From Meghimatium bilineatum (taxonomy: Eukaryota > Mollusca > Gastropoda > Stylommatophora > Philomycidae), in the NCBI GenBank assembly GCA_034231615.1, contig CM067298.1, forward strand, positions 26,740,528 through 26,804,527: a stretch of 64,000 bases of DNA, in the 5' to 3' direction. Shown piece by piece: positions 23,226 through 36,117 of this stretch. The position numbers and the translations under genes are program-made. Positions within the stretch are counted from its first letter, which is position 1, and each line of letters begins with the position of its first letter. The notes under the pieces were generated by a model. The model saw only the letters and a list, made by a program, of their open reading frames with translations. It did no database searches and had not been told where the DNA came from.

Positions 23226-24149
23226 CACACACGGGTTGTGTAATAATTGATTAGTCATCAGTAGTTTAATTGTACAAAATCAAATCCTTATCAGTGTGTG
23301 TCTGTGTTCACCCGCTCATTTATCGATCTGACTTGCCAGTACTTTGAATAATCAAGTAACACATTTCAAGTCACGCCGCTGGAACAACAAACCTAAATGG
23401 TTTGCACATTTGGTTGATCTGTGCACTGTTACTATGTACGGTCTGTTTTAAAAACACATTCTGTTGTAGTTACAGTGCCACACCATAAATTTCTGCAGCC
23501 TACCTCGTTACCTGAAATAAATCACAGGTACATGTGACGTCTTTCTAAACTATGTGAAACAATCATTGAGTACAGTATTTCAGGTAAAACACTGAAACAC
23601 ATGAGAGCACTGAAAATAGTTACTTCGAGCCAGTCATTCGTCAATTATACAGTAATTTGAACTCATGGGTCATCATCCTTCAAAAGTGACCCTATTTGGC
23701 GTTTCCCGTGGTTTTCGTTGGCTGCAGTTACAACGTATACAAAATGTGAACAATGAATGTCACGGAAAAAAATCAAATAGCTTCACGTTTAAAGTGTGAA
23801 TGTCAATGATGCACTATACATTTGACGTAGGACTCGGTTAAGAGAATACTCATTGTATCATCAAGATCTAGGTTCAAATGTCAAATTGTTAATAAAAAGG
23901 AAACTTATCGAAAATTTGAGTGTTTTTAATGCGTTAATTATATTGAAAAATGTTGTTATGTTTCTACACACGCAGGATAGCCCATATAAATCGACGTTTC
24001 GACTGAAACACACGATAATACACGACTAGTAAGGAACGGCACTCTCCATAATCATATCTCAACAGCTCAAGAGATACAAAGTGAACTTTTATCCTTAAAA
24101 CTGCATTTTGTGCGCTAGCATGTGTGTTTCCAATTATTAATACAACTTC
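23226..24149. other. Gene-less stretch
   Basis: AT-rich. Near 23990 the minus strand has a GTCGAAACGTCG word like those in the hammerhead-like motifs, without a clear core. No gene was seen. Confidence 0.4.
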
Positions 24150-24350
24150 ATTACCATTTTTCCAGTGATCAGCACTTCATTACTCAGGTTCCAGTCATTA
24201 GGAATACCTTATTATCCAGTTTCCAGTGATTAGCACACTTCTATTACTCAGTTTCCATTTCATTACCTTGTCTCAGAGTTTCCCTCATTGACAAGCATAT
24301 ACAGTTTAATATCCCGAGTTTCCGTCATTGACAAGTATATCCAGTCTTTA
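24150..24350. repeat. Old degenerate repeats
   Basis: Loose copies of TTTCCAGTGATTAGCACTTC plus ATTACTCAG, and of GAGTTTCC-TCATTGACAAG-ATA. Confidence 0.55.
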
Positions 24351-24357
24351 GCGAGCT

Positions 24358-25160
24358 ATGGGCGAAAATATTCCTGCAAAACGGCCCCCTTACTTAGCGC
24401 TATGGACAGATTTATTTACTAACCGCTATGACCATTTGTTATCAATTTTAAAATCTCTAATAACAACAAAGTTATTAAATCTTCCATGCGCCCATGTGTG
24501 GTTATTTTTTGGAAAAAAAATCTTAATCACGTGCTCACCCCTCTAGTGTGACACACACAGAAAACACATTACACACATATTTGCAGTATGCAATTCTTTA
24601 TTTATTTGTCCACAAAATATTTTAATATCTCTTATGACAAAAATTGTATTATGTTTTCCAAACAAACTCACTAAAAAAACTAATATTTTCAAAAAAGAAT
24701 CCGGTGGCAAGGGATAGACAGTGTAATTTTAATCCGGCTTGCCAAAGGTTAATATCATTAGTTTTACGTGGCCTGAAACTGGATCAAAGAATAAAAACAT
24801 TGTCACATGCAGTTCATATTGTAAGCAGCGACTTATGGGATGAAGCGTCGTATTTTTCTCCCAATTATCTCGATTGTAATGAAGCCTGCTGAAGATCGAG
24901 GGAACCAAATCTTTCTTCTGTGGTATGCATCAAGTTTGCAGGAAAGTTTCCTTTGTAGTAGAGAACTGCCGAGTTTGTGGTACTATATCATACAGATATA
25001 GTGGGTCAAAATAGAACTTACACAAGTTGTGGAAAACTCGCCCATCCAATTGAAAAATTACATGTGTTTACACAAACAATGAAGTTGAAAGTTATTTAAA
25101 ATTTTTAACTGAATTAGGAGCATTTTGTGCCACTGAAGACAAAATGACATCCATTTTTCT
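24358..25160 (+). other. GC-richer block with unrecognised open frames
   Basis: Two + frames (24358-24546 starting MGENIPAKRPPYLALW; 24644-24892 ending SPNYLDCNEAC) have protein-like composition, with segments CQRLISLVLRGLKLDQRIKT and VHIVSSDLWDEASYF. No splice pair joins them convincingly and no family came to mind. A decayed transposase or an unlinked exon is possible. Confidence 0.25.
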
Positions 25161-25242
25161 CAATCAGGTCAGGATTTTTTCTAAATTGATAAAAAAAATT
25201 ATATTCTTTGACTATAATCTTCTATTCATAATTACATTTTTT

Positions 25243-25415
25243 GTTACATTAGTAGTTGATTTATGTGTTACATTAGTAGTTGATTTATGTGTTACATTAC
25301 TCACATAACTACATTTTGGTGATATTAGTTGTTGATTTATGTGTTACATTACTCACATAACTACATTTTGGTGATATTAGTTGTTGATTTATGTGTTACA
25401 TTACTCACATAAAAA
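25243..25415. repeat. Nested 24-bp and 55-bp repeats
   Basis: TTACATTAGTAGTTGATTTA plus TGTG twice, then a 55-bp unit (ACATTACTCACATAACTACA...TTGGTGATATTAGTTGTTGA...) about 2.5 times. The shorter unit is contained in the longer one. Confidence 0.85.
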
Positions 25416-25527
25416 GTATTTAACAAAATGTATTTATTAAATATTACAAACATTCTGGAAAAAGTGCGACAATAGTTGTGAAGGTGAGGAGGGGAGTTGT
25501 CAAAATTTGACGTCAATAAAATATAGT

Positions 25528-25635
25528 TCTATATATCATTCAGATTGTGTGAATTTGAAATAATTCTATATATTACTAAGATTGTGTGAATTTGAAATAA
25601 TTCTATATATCATTAAGTTTGTGTGAATTCGAAAA
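25528..25635. repeat. 37-bp repeat, 3 units
   Basis: AATTCTATATATCATTAAG plus TTTGTGTGAATTTGAAAT, in three copies with a few substitutions. Confidence 0.85.
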
Positions 25636-25639
25636 GTTT

Positions 25640-27310
25640 TCGAAACATCTGATAAAAATCAAGATATTTTTGGTGGGTACTTTTTCTGTGGGGGGTGGGG
25701 GTGGTTAAAGATTTTAACATAATTCAGTAGGGAGTAGGGGAAGGGTTGTCCTTAATATTTGCCAGTTTGTTGACAAGTGAAGAAATTCCCTATTCTGTGC
25801 ATGCCCTATTCTGCACAGTTCTTAAGGGCACCATCATTAATCGCTGTCACCAACCAGTCGGACACGGTTTTACAAAACCACTAATACAAGCGGAGTAAAT
25901 GCAACTGAACATGTTTTTGTTTTCTTCTAACAGGGTGGTATGTTTCAAGGAGAACATGTTTTCATGTGGTAACAAACGAACAACAGCCTAGACTACTTCA
26001 ACCACATTCACCTCCCATAATTCAAGATATCAATGTTGACGTTTATTTTCCTTAAGCAATGACTTTTCTCCGTTTGTGATATAAATGTCTCTCACTCGCT
26101 TTTGTTTCGTTAACCCGTACGATTCCAGTGATTTAATGCATCGGCACACTTGTTTTCATTCGTGTGTTTTGTCTGTGAAGTAGTGGAATCGAAAATCGCA
26201 GGGGCAGATCGAAGTGGTTCAGACTTCAATACCATTCTCAAATATAGCTTAGTCTTGTATTGATCCGTGCCACTCCTCTTGTCAAACATACGAAATATAA
26301 CAGTATACTGCTACAGGTGAGGTTGTCTAGTATTTCACCACCGTTAATCATTTTACATTTGTATATAGGGGATAAATTAATATCGTATATTCAGTAAGTA
26401 ATAGTCAAACAAACTGATCGTAAACATGTGTTACATGAATCTTGTACTACTAAATACGAGATCTCTAATTAAAAATGGAGATATGCACGTTTTTTTTTAA
26501 CATCATAAGAAGTTTATAACACTGGGGAACACACTATTAGGTGCTTCGAATTTAATAACTTGTTTTCAATATTGTGGGATAGCTGATTTCGAAAATATAA
26601 GTAGAATTACTTTATCAGCTCTAGTGTTTGAAATACAGGCATATATATATGTGTGCATACAAATATATAATTATTTAATTTTTTGTAGTAATTATTAATT
26701 ATATGTAATAAGTATGAATCTACACCAGTTTAACGAATCGTGTGAACACACTCACTAGTGGACAGCCTGTGTTCAGGTTTCACGCTCGACTGACACTCCA
26801 CTACGCAGTCATAAAGTAGATGAGATTGTGCTGAGATTGTCTCCAAAAAGCATGACTATATTGTCAAAACCTACACATAAAGTCTGATATTCGGCGAATT
26901 TACACATCTAAGCATGATAGTTGATCGGCAACCTGGTAATGTAAACAAATACCAGCAACATCGTGTGCACCGCATCGAGCATGGTGAGTCATGTAGAAAA
27001 CAATGATCATCCACTATATCATATCTCATTTCCAGTCGTTTCGATTCGTCTTGTCACTTGTTTCAAATAAGGTCCAACAAGAGAATGAGGTCAAAGCTTT
27101 GCACAATTCTTCCTCACTTCAATCAAAATCTCCAGTACATGTAATTCTTACATACACAAAAATTTACTCCAAAGGAAAAGGTTTAGGAGCTGACCCTAGA
27201 AGCATGGAATTTACGCAAATGTGTGGCATAAAAGTGGCATTAACCTACAGAATAAACAGAAAGTTTACAGAGCAGTGGTACTTTCAGTGCTTTTATAAGC
27301 CGAAGAAACA
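25640..27310. other. Long stretch with no supported gene
   Basis: Includes an open frame at 27003-27314 (+) of doubtful coding value, adjacent to a LINE. Composition shifts and G-rich words near 25690-25745 were noted. No splice-bounded exon was found. Confidence 0.4.
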
Positions 27311-27319
27311 ATGACTGTG

Positions 27320-27870
27320 TGGAGACAAAATGTGAGGAAACACAATCACTTTCTTACAACTTGTCTCAGAAATGTTATGAGCATCAGATGGCAAGTCAAG
27401 ATTTCGGATACCACTTTGCTTGACAGATCTGGTATCCCCAGCATTAACACTATTCTGATGCAGACACAGATTTGCTGAGCAGGGCACCTGGAACGTATGC
27501 CAGACCATCGCCTGGCAAAGGTACTTCTATATGGTGAGTTGCAGAAGGTATGATCTCAAAGTGGTCAAAAGAAGAGCTGCAAGGTCGAGTTAAAAACCTC
27601 ACTAAAAGCCTTTGAAATAGACCAGATACATGGAAAGAACTTGCACCAAATAGAGCTACATGGCGCTCTATAGTTCCAAAAAAGTGCAGCATCTTGTGAA
27701 AAGAGAACATGTGCAGCAGCACAACAGCGGAGTATTGGTTTCTATAAAGTCACAGGTAGACAAAAAAGAACCTCCCAAAGTCGTCATTCCATGCCCCAAT
27801 TGTCCCAGAACATTTGCGGCCTAATAGGTTTTATTAGCTATTTACGAACTCCTAATTAAGGTTCTTGATT
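27320..27870 (+). mobile_element. LINE 3' end with C-terminal zinc-finger remnant
   Basis: Across three frame shifts the + strand reads CLRNVMSIRWQVKISDTTLL, RSGIPSINTILMQTQIC, AGHLERMPDHRLAKVLLYGE, LKTSLKAFEIDQ, then VIPCPNCPRTFAA and GLIGFISYLRTP. The order IRWQDKI-D, AGH..RMPDHRLPK.LLYGEL, LK.FNID, and a C..C finger ending in GLISHLRTH is typical of one widespread animal LINE group. The minus-strand pieces at 43500-43901 and 44658-44852 belong to the same family. Confidence 0.85.
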
Positions 27871-28319
27871 CTTGATTAAGAACACGCGTCACAGCACTGG
27901 GGGCATTCCCATATATGCTATGCTTGCCACCTAAAAGTATATAAGTTCAGTGTCCCAGTCAGTTGCTGATTACGCGTTCCTCTGATCTTTCCGTAGAGAG
28001 AGCACCCTCTCCCATCGCCTCCAGCCACTCCAATCCCACCATTCTCTGAATATCTACATTGTTTAACTCGACTTATTCCCCATCTTCTCGCAGGGTATCC
28101 ATGACCGCTCTAATCAATTCATGTCATAACTAAGGATACAATGCTAACTGAATTTTCAGAAGTAGATGTAACAATATATATAAAACGATGTTCGTCCTTC
28201 ACAAGTAAAGATTGGCATAGTTTTGAAAACATGTAAATTATGGCTGGAATTTTGGGTCCTTGATAAATGTGTTCAGACGAGGCCCGGATAGACATGTTCC
28301 CGTGCTAGCAGAAATTAAC

Positions 28320-28632
28320 TAGGTCTTGAGATCAATCAACCAATCAACAAACCCGTAAGCCTTCAGGGCCGTAGGGGTACCACATTGGATGCCTCAGCAC
28401 ACACAGTCCTCCATCGAATTCTATCCTCGGCGATGCGGAAATGTCTTGAGATAATGGAACACGAATCTGAACTCTTCTTTAACTTTTAATTTTGCGTATG
28501 TTTCGAATTTTCTAAAATGTTCTTTCAATTTAATCAATCTGCTAAAAGAGTGTAATGCCCGCACTGATCTGACCATACCATGATTGGCAGTCCACAGTTG
28601 TGGTTGGACTGTTACCTGCACACAGTTCACCA
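28320..28632 (-). mobile_element. LINE 3' end, minus strand
   Basis: The minus strand reads RIAEDRIRWRTVCAEASNVV followed by a stop and a (TTGATTGG)n-like tail, the pattern of a LINE ORF2 terminus. A 70-codon open frame upstream (28421-28633) may be its continuation in another frame. Confidence 0.5.
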
Positions 28633-28639
28633 TGGATTA

Positions 28640-29165
28640 GTCTCTTTGAAAGAACCTCCTCTGGCACTCGGTCAACCTGACGAGCGCAAAGAAGTTGAAA
28701 CCTGATCATCACGGCATAGATGATTTTTATCTAAGACATTTCAAGGATCTCCTTGTCAAGGATGTAATCGTGCCACTGACAATCAAGAACTTTTATCTTA
28801 CACAAGAACGGAAATTAATCAACCTGCATTTCGTGCCTAGTATGGGCAATTCTGGATTGAGCTAAATATAACAACAAAGGCAGAACGATTGCACTGTATC
28901 CTGTTGTGAACTTCGGTAAAACAGGGCGTATAAGATTGAGTATGCACTATTCTAGCAGGACGTCTGTTGATTAATGCCAAGTTATCAAAGTGACTGCTAT
29001 ATCTAACCATTCTGAAGATCTTTCATTATCACTCACAAAATGTAAATAACATTTCAAAGTTTTGTTTATTTAAAACGTACTCCTCTGGTGAGGTAATTTT
29101 CGTTCAACTACTTGCGTTAATGCAATCTAGTTATATGAGAGTTTCTTACCATACAATATAATGAA
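28640..29165. other. Gene-less stretch
   Basis: No supported feature. Confidence 0.4.
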
Positions 29166-29169
29166 TGTT

Positions 29170-29312
29170 GTTTTTTTCCAAACCACAACTTCATTGGTAT
29201 TCACTAAGTGATACATTCAAACCCAAACCACAACATCAGTGGTATTCACTAAGTGATACATTCATACCCAAACCACAACAACAGTGGTATTCACTAAGTG
29301 ATACATTCAAAG
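29170..29312. repeat. 45-bp repeat, 3 units
   Basis: CCAAACCACAAC-TCA-TGG plus TATTCACTAAGTGATACATT in three copies. Confidence 0.88.
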
Positions 29313-29851
29313 TACTAGACCGACTGCACAAATGCTAATCTATTATTCAACAAAATGTCTCAATTTAATGTCGCAAAGCGTGTCCTAATTCGAGTAAACA
29401 TGGTGAATCAATAAATTATATAAATAACTACACCCAGAAACCATCGACCAGAGACAAGTAAACAGTGATTGTAATCATTCTAGCCCCAGAAAGTCGATGT
29501 CTTGGAAATTTTGGAATGCGTTATTACTGATATGTTTCTTGTATGCTAGTTGTAAGAGAAAACGCCTACCCTACTACAGTCAGTATTAGCTATCGATAAA
29601 CAAAAACTGAAAACTGTGCTGTAGTGTGTGCAGGTCGGTCAGCACACTTTAGTGCAGTAATTACTTGCGTTAGCAAGCATATACAGTGTGGGGTATCTTT
29701 ATAAACAATATCAGCAGATATTTGTATTGAGATATTTTTTTTATAAATAATGTAAGTTAATATTTGCATAGACATATTTTATAAATAAACAGTGTTGCTA
29801 TTCTTTGCTCCCCTCATTACATGTATGGAAGGTAAAGAGTCGATATTCGTA

Positions 29852-30303
<452 letters not shown>

Positions 30304-30344
30304 AATCTCTCTGTGTATCAACAGGGAAGTGGACTTCTAGTTCA

Positions 30345-30440
30345 GGGTGCAAAGAATAGGGTCACTTCTTTTCATGCATGTCGTATCAGGCGACTAAGGC
30401 TAAGTTGGAGAATAGGAAAGATCATCATTGTCACATCTTG
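30345..30440 (+). mobile_element. SINE-like dispersed repeat, copy 5 (head only)
   Basis: CAAAGAATAGGGTCAC, TTTTCATGCATGTCGTATCA, GGCGACTAAGG. It matches the first 95 bp of the 44.9 kb copy and then diverges. Confidence 0.6.
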
Positions 30441-31299
30441 TCTGAATTTCTTACTTTTGTCTTCTATCAAAAAATCCCCATTGATGACGAAGAGATGCAG
30501 GACAATGGACACTAGACATTTATCGTTTTATGGACGATTTCTATGTCACGGGGAATGCTAGATGTCCATCAGATGATTCATTATATAAGACAGAGAGATT
30601 ATGAGATAGTTGATCAAGTATTGTGTGCTGTGCTCATGGCAGCACATGATAATCAAGGAAAACTGGTTCACTGGAAAGCCGAGCATCGGAGACTCTAAAC
30701 ATGCATCCATAAATTTACTGTTAACAACTATGCCTTTAAGACCTGTTATGTGTCCGTGTGTCGCTTTATTTACAAAACGTAAAAGAATTTGATCGTTTGT
30801 CAGAAAGGATACGGGCTGTCAAGAGCTACCTGTTCACAGCGACATGGATTATTTCATCATCATCATCATCATCATCTATCTGTCCCTTAGAGGATCATCA
30901 TACAAATAGAACACCGCATGTGAACAATAACACAGACACTTGGGCTTGAGACCATTGTCTGCTGAAACAGCAACCAATCAATCCTCTATCTGTCTGTTTC
31001 GTTGTTTGTCTCAATACCTGTCGAAATATATAGTTATATATATTCATACATCCGATGAATGTCCGTTTCTTTGTCTACCCGTCTGTCTTCCATTTGTGCA
31101 TTTGTATGTCTATCGATCTGTCCGTATATCTGTATGTATATCTGTAGGTCCAACTTTTATCTAATTAATCACCAACCCCTCCGCCGACGATATGACTGTC
31201 TCGTTTGCTTATCTATCTATATGGACGTTGTATGTCTGCCTGAATCTGCCTATATACGTATTCTCATATGTGCTTGTTCATGTACACTCTATTTATCTG
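30441..31299. other. Gene-less stretch with TCA and TCTG-type simple sequence
   Basis: (TCA)n at 30852-30877 and decayed TCTG/TATC-like sequence at 30975-31260, probably an old extension of the neighbouring microsatellite. Confidence 0.5.
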
Positions 31300-31533
31300 C
31301 TAAGTACACACCAGATGAGGAGTCCCACTGTTAATGTTTGCTGTTGGCATGAAACAATGTCTGTTGTTGACTAGTATTCTGCCACTCTCCAGAGCACCAT
31401 TTTTGTACCAATGCAAGTCTCTCCACCTGGTAATCCTTTGCCATTCATCTTCGTTCATTTTAAGCCTGCAAATAGCACCATCTGGGTTTGGATAATAGAT
31501 GTTATACCAGGCCCACTCATTATGGAAGGACAT
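31300..31533 (-). other. Unrecognised open frame, possibly repeat-derived
   Basis: The minus-strand frame reads FHNEWAWYNIYYPNPDGAIC then DEWQRITRWRDLHWYKNG. It is Trp-rich and coding-like, but the + strand is also open over half of it. There is no acceptor-donor pair. I do not recognise it; a fragment of a dispersed element is as likely as an exon. Confidence 0.25.
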
Positions 31534-31865
31534 GATAGAGACTGGTGTTCTGCAAAATCTTCAGTTATAGGTAAAACTTGCTGTCAGCTTTCAAAAGACT
31601 GAGATCACAATTCACATCCTTATAACTGTGTGATTCTGTTAGCTGAAGAAGATATAACAGAGTATTAGACAGTGTATGTGTTTCCCCTGTTTACTAAGAC
31701 AAGTGTCAGGTGTCTAGAAAATTTGCAAACATTAACTTGGTGTCGGCACTACATTATATGAATCGAATATTTAGTGCGGATCTGTGTGACGTCAAGGCAT
31801 GACTACTTTATAGACACCCTATACATTTATGATCAAATGTCTATGGGTCTATCAGCACGAATACC

Positions 31866-32560
31866 ATTCGCCATCTGTTGAGATGTAGCTTCTAGTCGCC
31901 ATCTGTTGAGAGAGATGTAGCTTCTAGTCGCCATCTGTTGAGAGAGATGTAGCTTATAGTCGCCATCTGTTGAGAGAGATGTAGCTTATAGTCGACATCT
32001 GCTGAAAGAGATGTATCTTCTAGTCGCCATCTGCTGAAAGAGACGGAGCTCAAAGTTGCCATCTGCTGAAAGAGACGGAGCTCAAAGCTGTCATCTGCTG
32101 AAAGAAACGGAGCTCAAAGTTGCCATCTGCTGAAAGAGACAGAGCTCAAAGTTGCCATCTGCTGAAACAGACGGAGCTTAAAATCGTCATCTGCTGAAAG
32201 AGATGTAGCTTCTAGTCGACATCTGCTGAAAGAGATGTAGCTTCTAGTCGACATCTGCTGAAAGAGATGTAGCTTCTAGTCGACATCTGCTGAAAGAGAT
32301 GTAGCTTCTAGTCGACATCTGCTGAAAGAGATGTAGCTTCTAGTCGCCATCCGCTGAAATAGACGGAGCTTAAAATCGTCATCTGCTGAAAGAGGCGGAG
32401 CTCTTTGTCGTCATCTGCTGAAAGAGATGTAGCTTCTAGTCGCCATCTGCTGAAAGAGATGTAGCTTCTGGTCGCTATCTGCTGAAAGAGGGGGAGCTAT
32501 TTGTCGTCATCTGTTAAAGTGATGCAGTTCCTATTCGCCATCTTTTGAAATAGACGGGTC
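31866..32560. repeat. 32-bp minisatellite, about 21 units
   Basis: Unit CATCTGCTGAAAGAGATGTA plus GCTTCTAGTCGC. A second type (AGACGGAGCTCAAAGTTGC) forms a block at 32030-32190. The core with GTCGAC is clustered at 32210-32310, so types are grouped, as expected from local unequal exchange. Confidence 0.96.
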
Positions 32561-32826
32561 TCCTTCGAGACTGCTTATTAATCACTAAAATTAGAAGTCA
32601 ATGTTTAGTTTTTTCTTCTATTTGTCTGAAAAATGTTATTTATGATTTAAGAGACGATATTTCCATATTTTTTAATAATGTTGGATCCGTTGTTGATGAA
32701 TGGTTGTCGAAATCTTGCTTTATTATATCTAGTCTTCTGAGAGTAAATGCCATTTTGAAAAGACGTTACAATACGAGAATATTCAGCCTGAAAATATATA
32801 TTGAGTCTATTCCTCCACACATTAAC

Positions 32827-32885
32827 TGGGTTCCTAAAACTGGGTTGCTAAATCTGGGTTGCTAAAACTGGGTTGCTAAAACTGA
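32827..32885. repeat. 14-bp repeat, 4 units
   Basis: TGGGTTGCTAAAAC in tandem. Confidence 0.88.
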
Positions 32886-33282
32886 TGTTTACACTTGCAA
32901 TCTAAGATTCACAAGGTACATAATAAATGCTTGAGATATGGATGGATGCAGCACAGTGGTGCTTCACAACTGAAGAAAACTGTGAGAATCTGCTGCCCTT
33001 GTCATACTGAAGTACAGGGTAATATCGCGTATAGATTAGTTTCAGGGTTGCCTGTGACATGATCGCTGAAACCTGATATATAATAAAAAGTAGATTCCAT
33101 CTATGAGTCATAACTGAATGAGGATACACGTGATTATAGGACCGCTATTTCCAGAATAAAGAATTCGGTAGAGTAGGATGGAAAATTGAGGAGAACTGAA
33201 AGAAATATTAAAGAAATAATATAAACATGTTTTTAGAAGTATTAGTGTATATGTTTCGCTGTTTGCTAATAAAATACTAATC

Positions 33283-33680
33283 ACTGTGGACATGTCCAGA
33301 GTTGCCACACTGCTAAAAAATACTAATCACTGTGGACATGTCCAGAGTTGCCACACTGCTAAAAAATACTGATCACTGTGGACACTTCCAGAATTGTCAA
33401 ACTGCTAAAAAAATACTGATCACTGTGGACACGTCCAGAATTGTCAAACTGCTAAAAAAAATACTGATCACTGTGGACACGTCCAGAATTGTCAAACTGC
33501 TAAAAAAAATACTGATCACTGTGGACACGTCCAGAATTTTCAAACTGCTAAAAAAAATACTGATCACTGTGGACACGTCCAGAATTTTCAAACTGCTAAA
33601 AAAAATACTGATCACTGTGGACACGTCCAGAATTTTCAAACTGCTAAAAAAAATACTGATCACTGTGGACACGTCTAGAG
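33283..33680. repeat. 45-48 bp minisatellite, 8 units, with growing A run
   Basis: Unit ATACTGATCACTGTGGACAC plus GTCCAGAATTGTCAAACTGC and TAAAAAA. The A run grows from 6 to 7 across the array, moving the period from 46 to 48. The right-hand part is therefore open in frame on both strands (DTSRIVKLLKKILITV on +). Each unit holds TGATCA and GTGGACAC. Confidence 0.96.
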
Positions 33681-33689
33681 TTCCAAAGT

Positions 33690-34255
33690 GTTGATTCAGC
33701 TCGTGGCTATCAACTTACATTAGACCTTCTAAGTTAATTAATTTTGACCCCGTTCGTTACGTTTTTGATTATTTTTGGGCTTCTGATTTGTCGCTATTTA
33801 CATACTTGAAAGCACATGTCAAAAATAGCCTAAGCCAACCAATAGAGTTCACGTAAATCTGAAACTAGTTCTAATGCGGATGGTATATGTATATTACTAA
33901 TTATATTATATTACTAGGTATATACAGGCATAAATGTACAAGACCTGCAATCCTTGGCAACTGAACGAAAAGCATGCAGAACTATGACATCTGCCCTATG
34001 TGCCAACTTGGCAAAAGAACAACCGACTGACTGACTAGTTATGTGTATATTACTAATATACATTATTATATGTATATTTATACGGATGTTATACGGATGT
34101 TACTAAACTAATACGGATGTTATATGTCTGTTGTTACTGAGGATACTTCAATACATGTACGGGATGTTCGTTGTTGTTGTTCGTAGTCCTTGTCTCGATT
34201 GGTCCGTTCTGAGTACTTTGAGTACACAGTTTGAATGTCTTGACAAAATTGCATC
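33690..34255. other. Gene-less stretch
   Basis: AT-rich, with short TATACGGATGTTA duplications near 34080-34125. Confidence 0.45.
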
Positions 34256-34260
34256 TTTTT

Positions 34261-34362
34261 ATGGAGATGCGATTAGCCACGTACGAAAAAACACGTATAC
34301 GGAAGTTGCTAGGCGATTTGATGCAGTTGAACTGACTGGTTCAATTCCCGTTAATCTCAAGA
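34261..34362 (+). mobile_element. tRNA-like dispersed element (single-orientation copy)
   Basis: GGAGATGCGATTAGCCACGT ... GGCGATTTGATGCAGTTGAA ... TGGTTCAATTCCCGTTAATC. It matches loop plus right arm of the 20.1 kb palindrome, including a perfect B box. There is no cloverleaf I can draw with confidence, so it is called a tRNA-derived element rather than a tRNA gene. Confidence 0.65.
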
Positions 34363-34714
34363 ATTTACGGTTTAGTAGACAGGTCTCCTTACTGAATCCG
34401 GTCACGATTCAGCTCATCATCAATACGCTTAGTTAAGCAGTGTATGCATCTCTTTGTACACAGTGCAAGCCAATTACACTAGATGTGGTGTATGTGTATT
34501 CAAATGTAATTAATAAGATGTCATTGCATGAAGTACTCACAATCTAAAAAGGTCATTCTACAAAAATCAGAGACTGTTGGAAGTTTTTATCGCTAAATAG
34601 TACTGGCTTGATGTACGTCCATTTCTAAGATTGATTGTGCATATCGGTTCACTGCATAATGAACGCAATCTTTTATTATCTATGGTGCATACATATACAT
34701 TTTACGTGAGAATA

Positions 34715-35276
34715 ATGCTGAAAAAAAATGATGGCAGATGTGAAACAGAAGTTAAAAGGAGAATAGGAATGGCTAAAAGTACCTTCAATGGCATGAGGAA
34801 ATTATTAATATCTAAACAAATTACTAACAAGTTAAAAATGATAACTATAAAATGCTACATCTATTCCATATTAATGTATGGCTCAGAAACATGGACACTA
34901 AATAAACAATTAGAAGACACAATTGATGCCTTTGAGATGTGGGTATATAGAAGAATAGGGAGAACATCATGGAAAGAGAAGAAAACAAATAAAGAGGTGC
35001 TAAAGACACTTAATATGAAGAAAGAACTACTAAGAGAAAAAAAGATCAGGCAAATAAAATACTTTGGACACATTAAAAGACATGACATCTTATTGAAGAC
35101 CTTACTTGAGGGTAAAGTCAAAGGGAAGCGAGCAAGAGGTAGGTAGAGATACACGTGGGAGAGTAACATTACACGATGGACAGGTTACAGTCTAGCAGAG
35201 TGCACCACCAAGACAAGAGACAGGAGATGTTGGAGATACGTTGCAGCCAACCTTCGTTGCGGAGACGGCACTTGAT
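34715..35276 (+). mobile_element. LINE ORF2 C-terminal fragment
   Basis: Reads VKRRIGMAKSTFNGMRKLL, IYSILMYGSETWTLNKQLED, FEMWVYRRIGRTSWKEKKTN, IRQIKYFGHIKRHD, GKRARGR, a TAG, then in the same frame RYTWESNITRWTGYSLAECT and WRYVAANLRCGDGT, stop, and a (GATGAT)n tail. That is one stop in about 185 codons, so it is fairly young. The 5' end is truncated. Confidence 0.9.
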
Positions 35277-35286
35277 GATGATGATG

Positions 35287-36056
35287 ATGAATGCTGATCC
35301 CAGAAATCAGAAATGCTGATGACACAGTTATCTTAACAACAAACGAAGATGATCTAAAGAAAATGTTGCTATAAACAAAAACAATACAGTGAAGCCCAAA
35401 CTATGATCTTAAATATGAAGAAAACAAAATTATGACAACGGATAAAGTGAAAGTGTAACCAAAGATCACCTAATCAGAATGGGACATATCGCATTTCATT
35501 GATATACTTCAATAAAATATCATCAGAAAAGAGAAACAGGGGAAGACTCAGACGAAGATAGATAGATGACATCAGTGAAATGAAACCAAAATGACATCAG
35601 AGAACACCAGTAGGCACTATGTTAGCGGCACCACAGTTAGCTAAAGAAAGACGACTTCGGCTTCCCATGACGCATAGCGGCACACATGGTTGGGACAAAA
35701 CAAGGCAACCAAAGATAATAATTGACATTTTAGAACTAGAGAACGTAACAAATTTCGAGTGTTTGAGCATAAACATAAATAGCTCCAGAGACTACATTGT
35801 AGAAATCAAGAGAAGAAAGCAATAACGATATTGAAACTTGCCCAATTGAAAAATCTTTGTCAAGGTACCGGCAGCATTGTCAAATTATGTATGATCAGAA
35901 CATGCTTATTTCCAGTGGTAATATACGGTTGTGATGCGTGGACATTAAATAAAATACTAGCAAAGAGAATAACTGTTTTCAAAATGAGATGCTACAGAAG
36001 AACTGTACGTATACCATGGACAGCTAAAAAGACAAATCAGGAAGTGTTAAGATAAA
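35287..36056 (+). mobile_element. Scrambled LINE fragments
   Basis: Starts at the palm (RNADDTVILTTNEDDLKKM, with the ADD triad), then a broken connection. A piece near 35540-35600 reads GRLRRR-IDDI, which is 3'-end sequence out of order. Then come VTNFECLSININ (YLG region) and FPVVIYGCDAWTLNKILAKR (YGCEXW region), ending LR-stop at 36054. The order implies at least one LINE inserted into another. Confidence 0.78.
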
Positions 36057-36117
36057 TAATCGTCGAAAAGGTCTGGCTCCTTAACATTTTAACATGACAG
36101 TTGAGATATAACAACAT

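Noticed and set aside
28421..28633. 70-codon minus-strand gene
   Set aside because: It runs into a LINE 3' end motif and tail and is better explained as element sequence.
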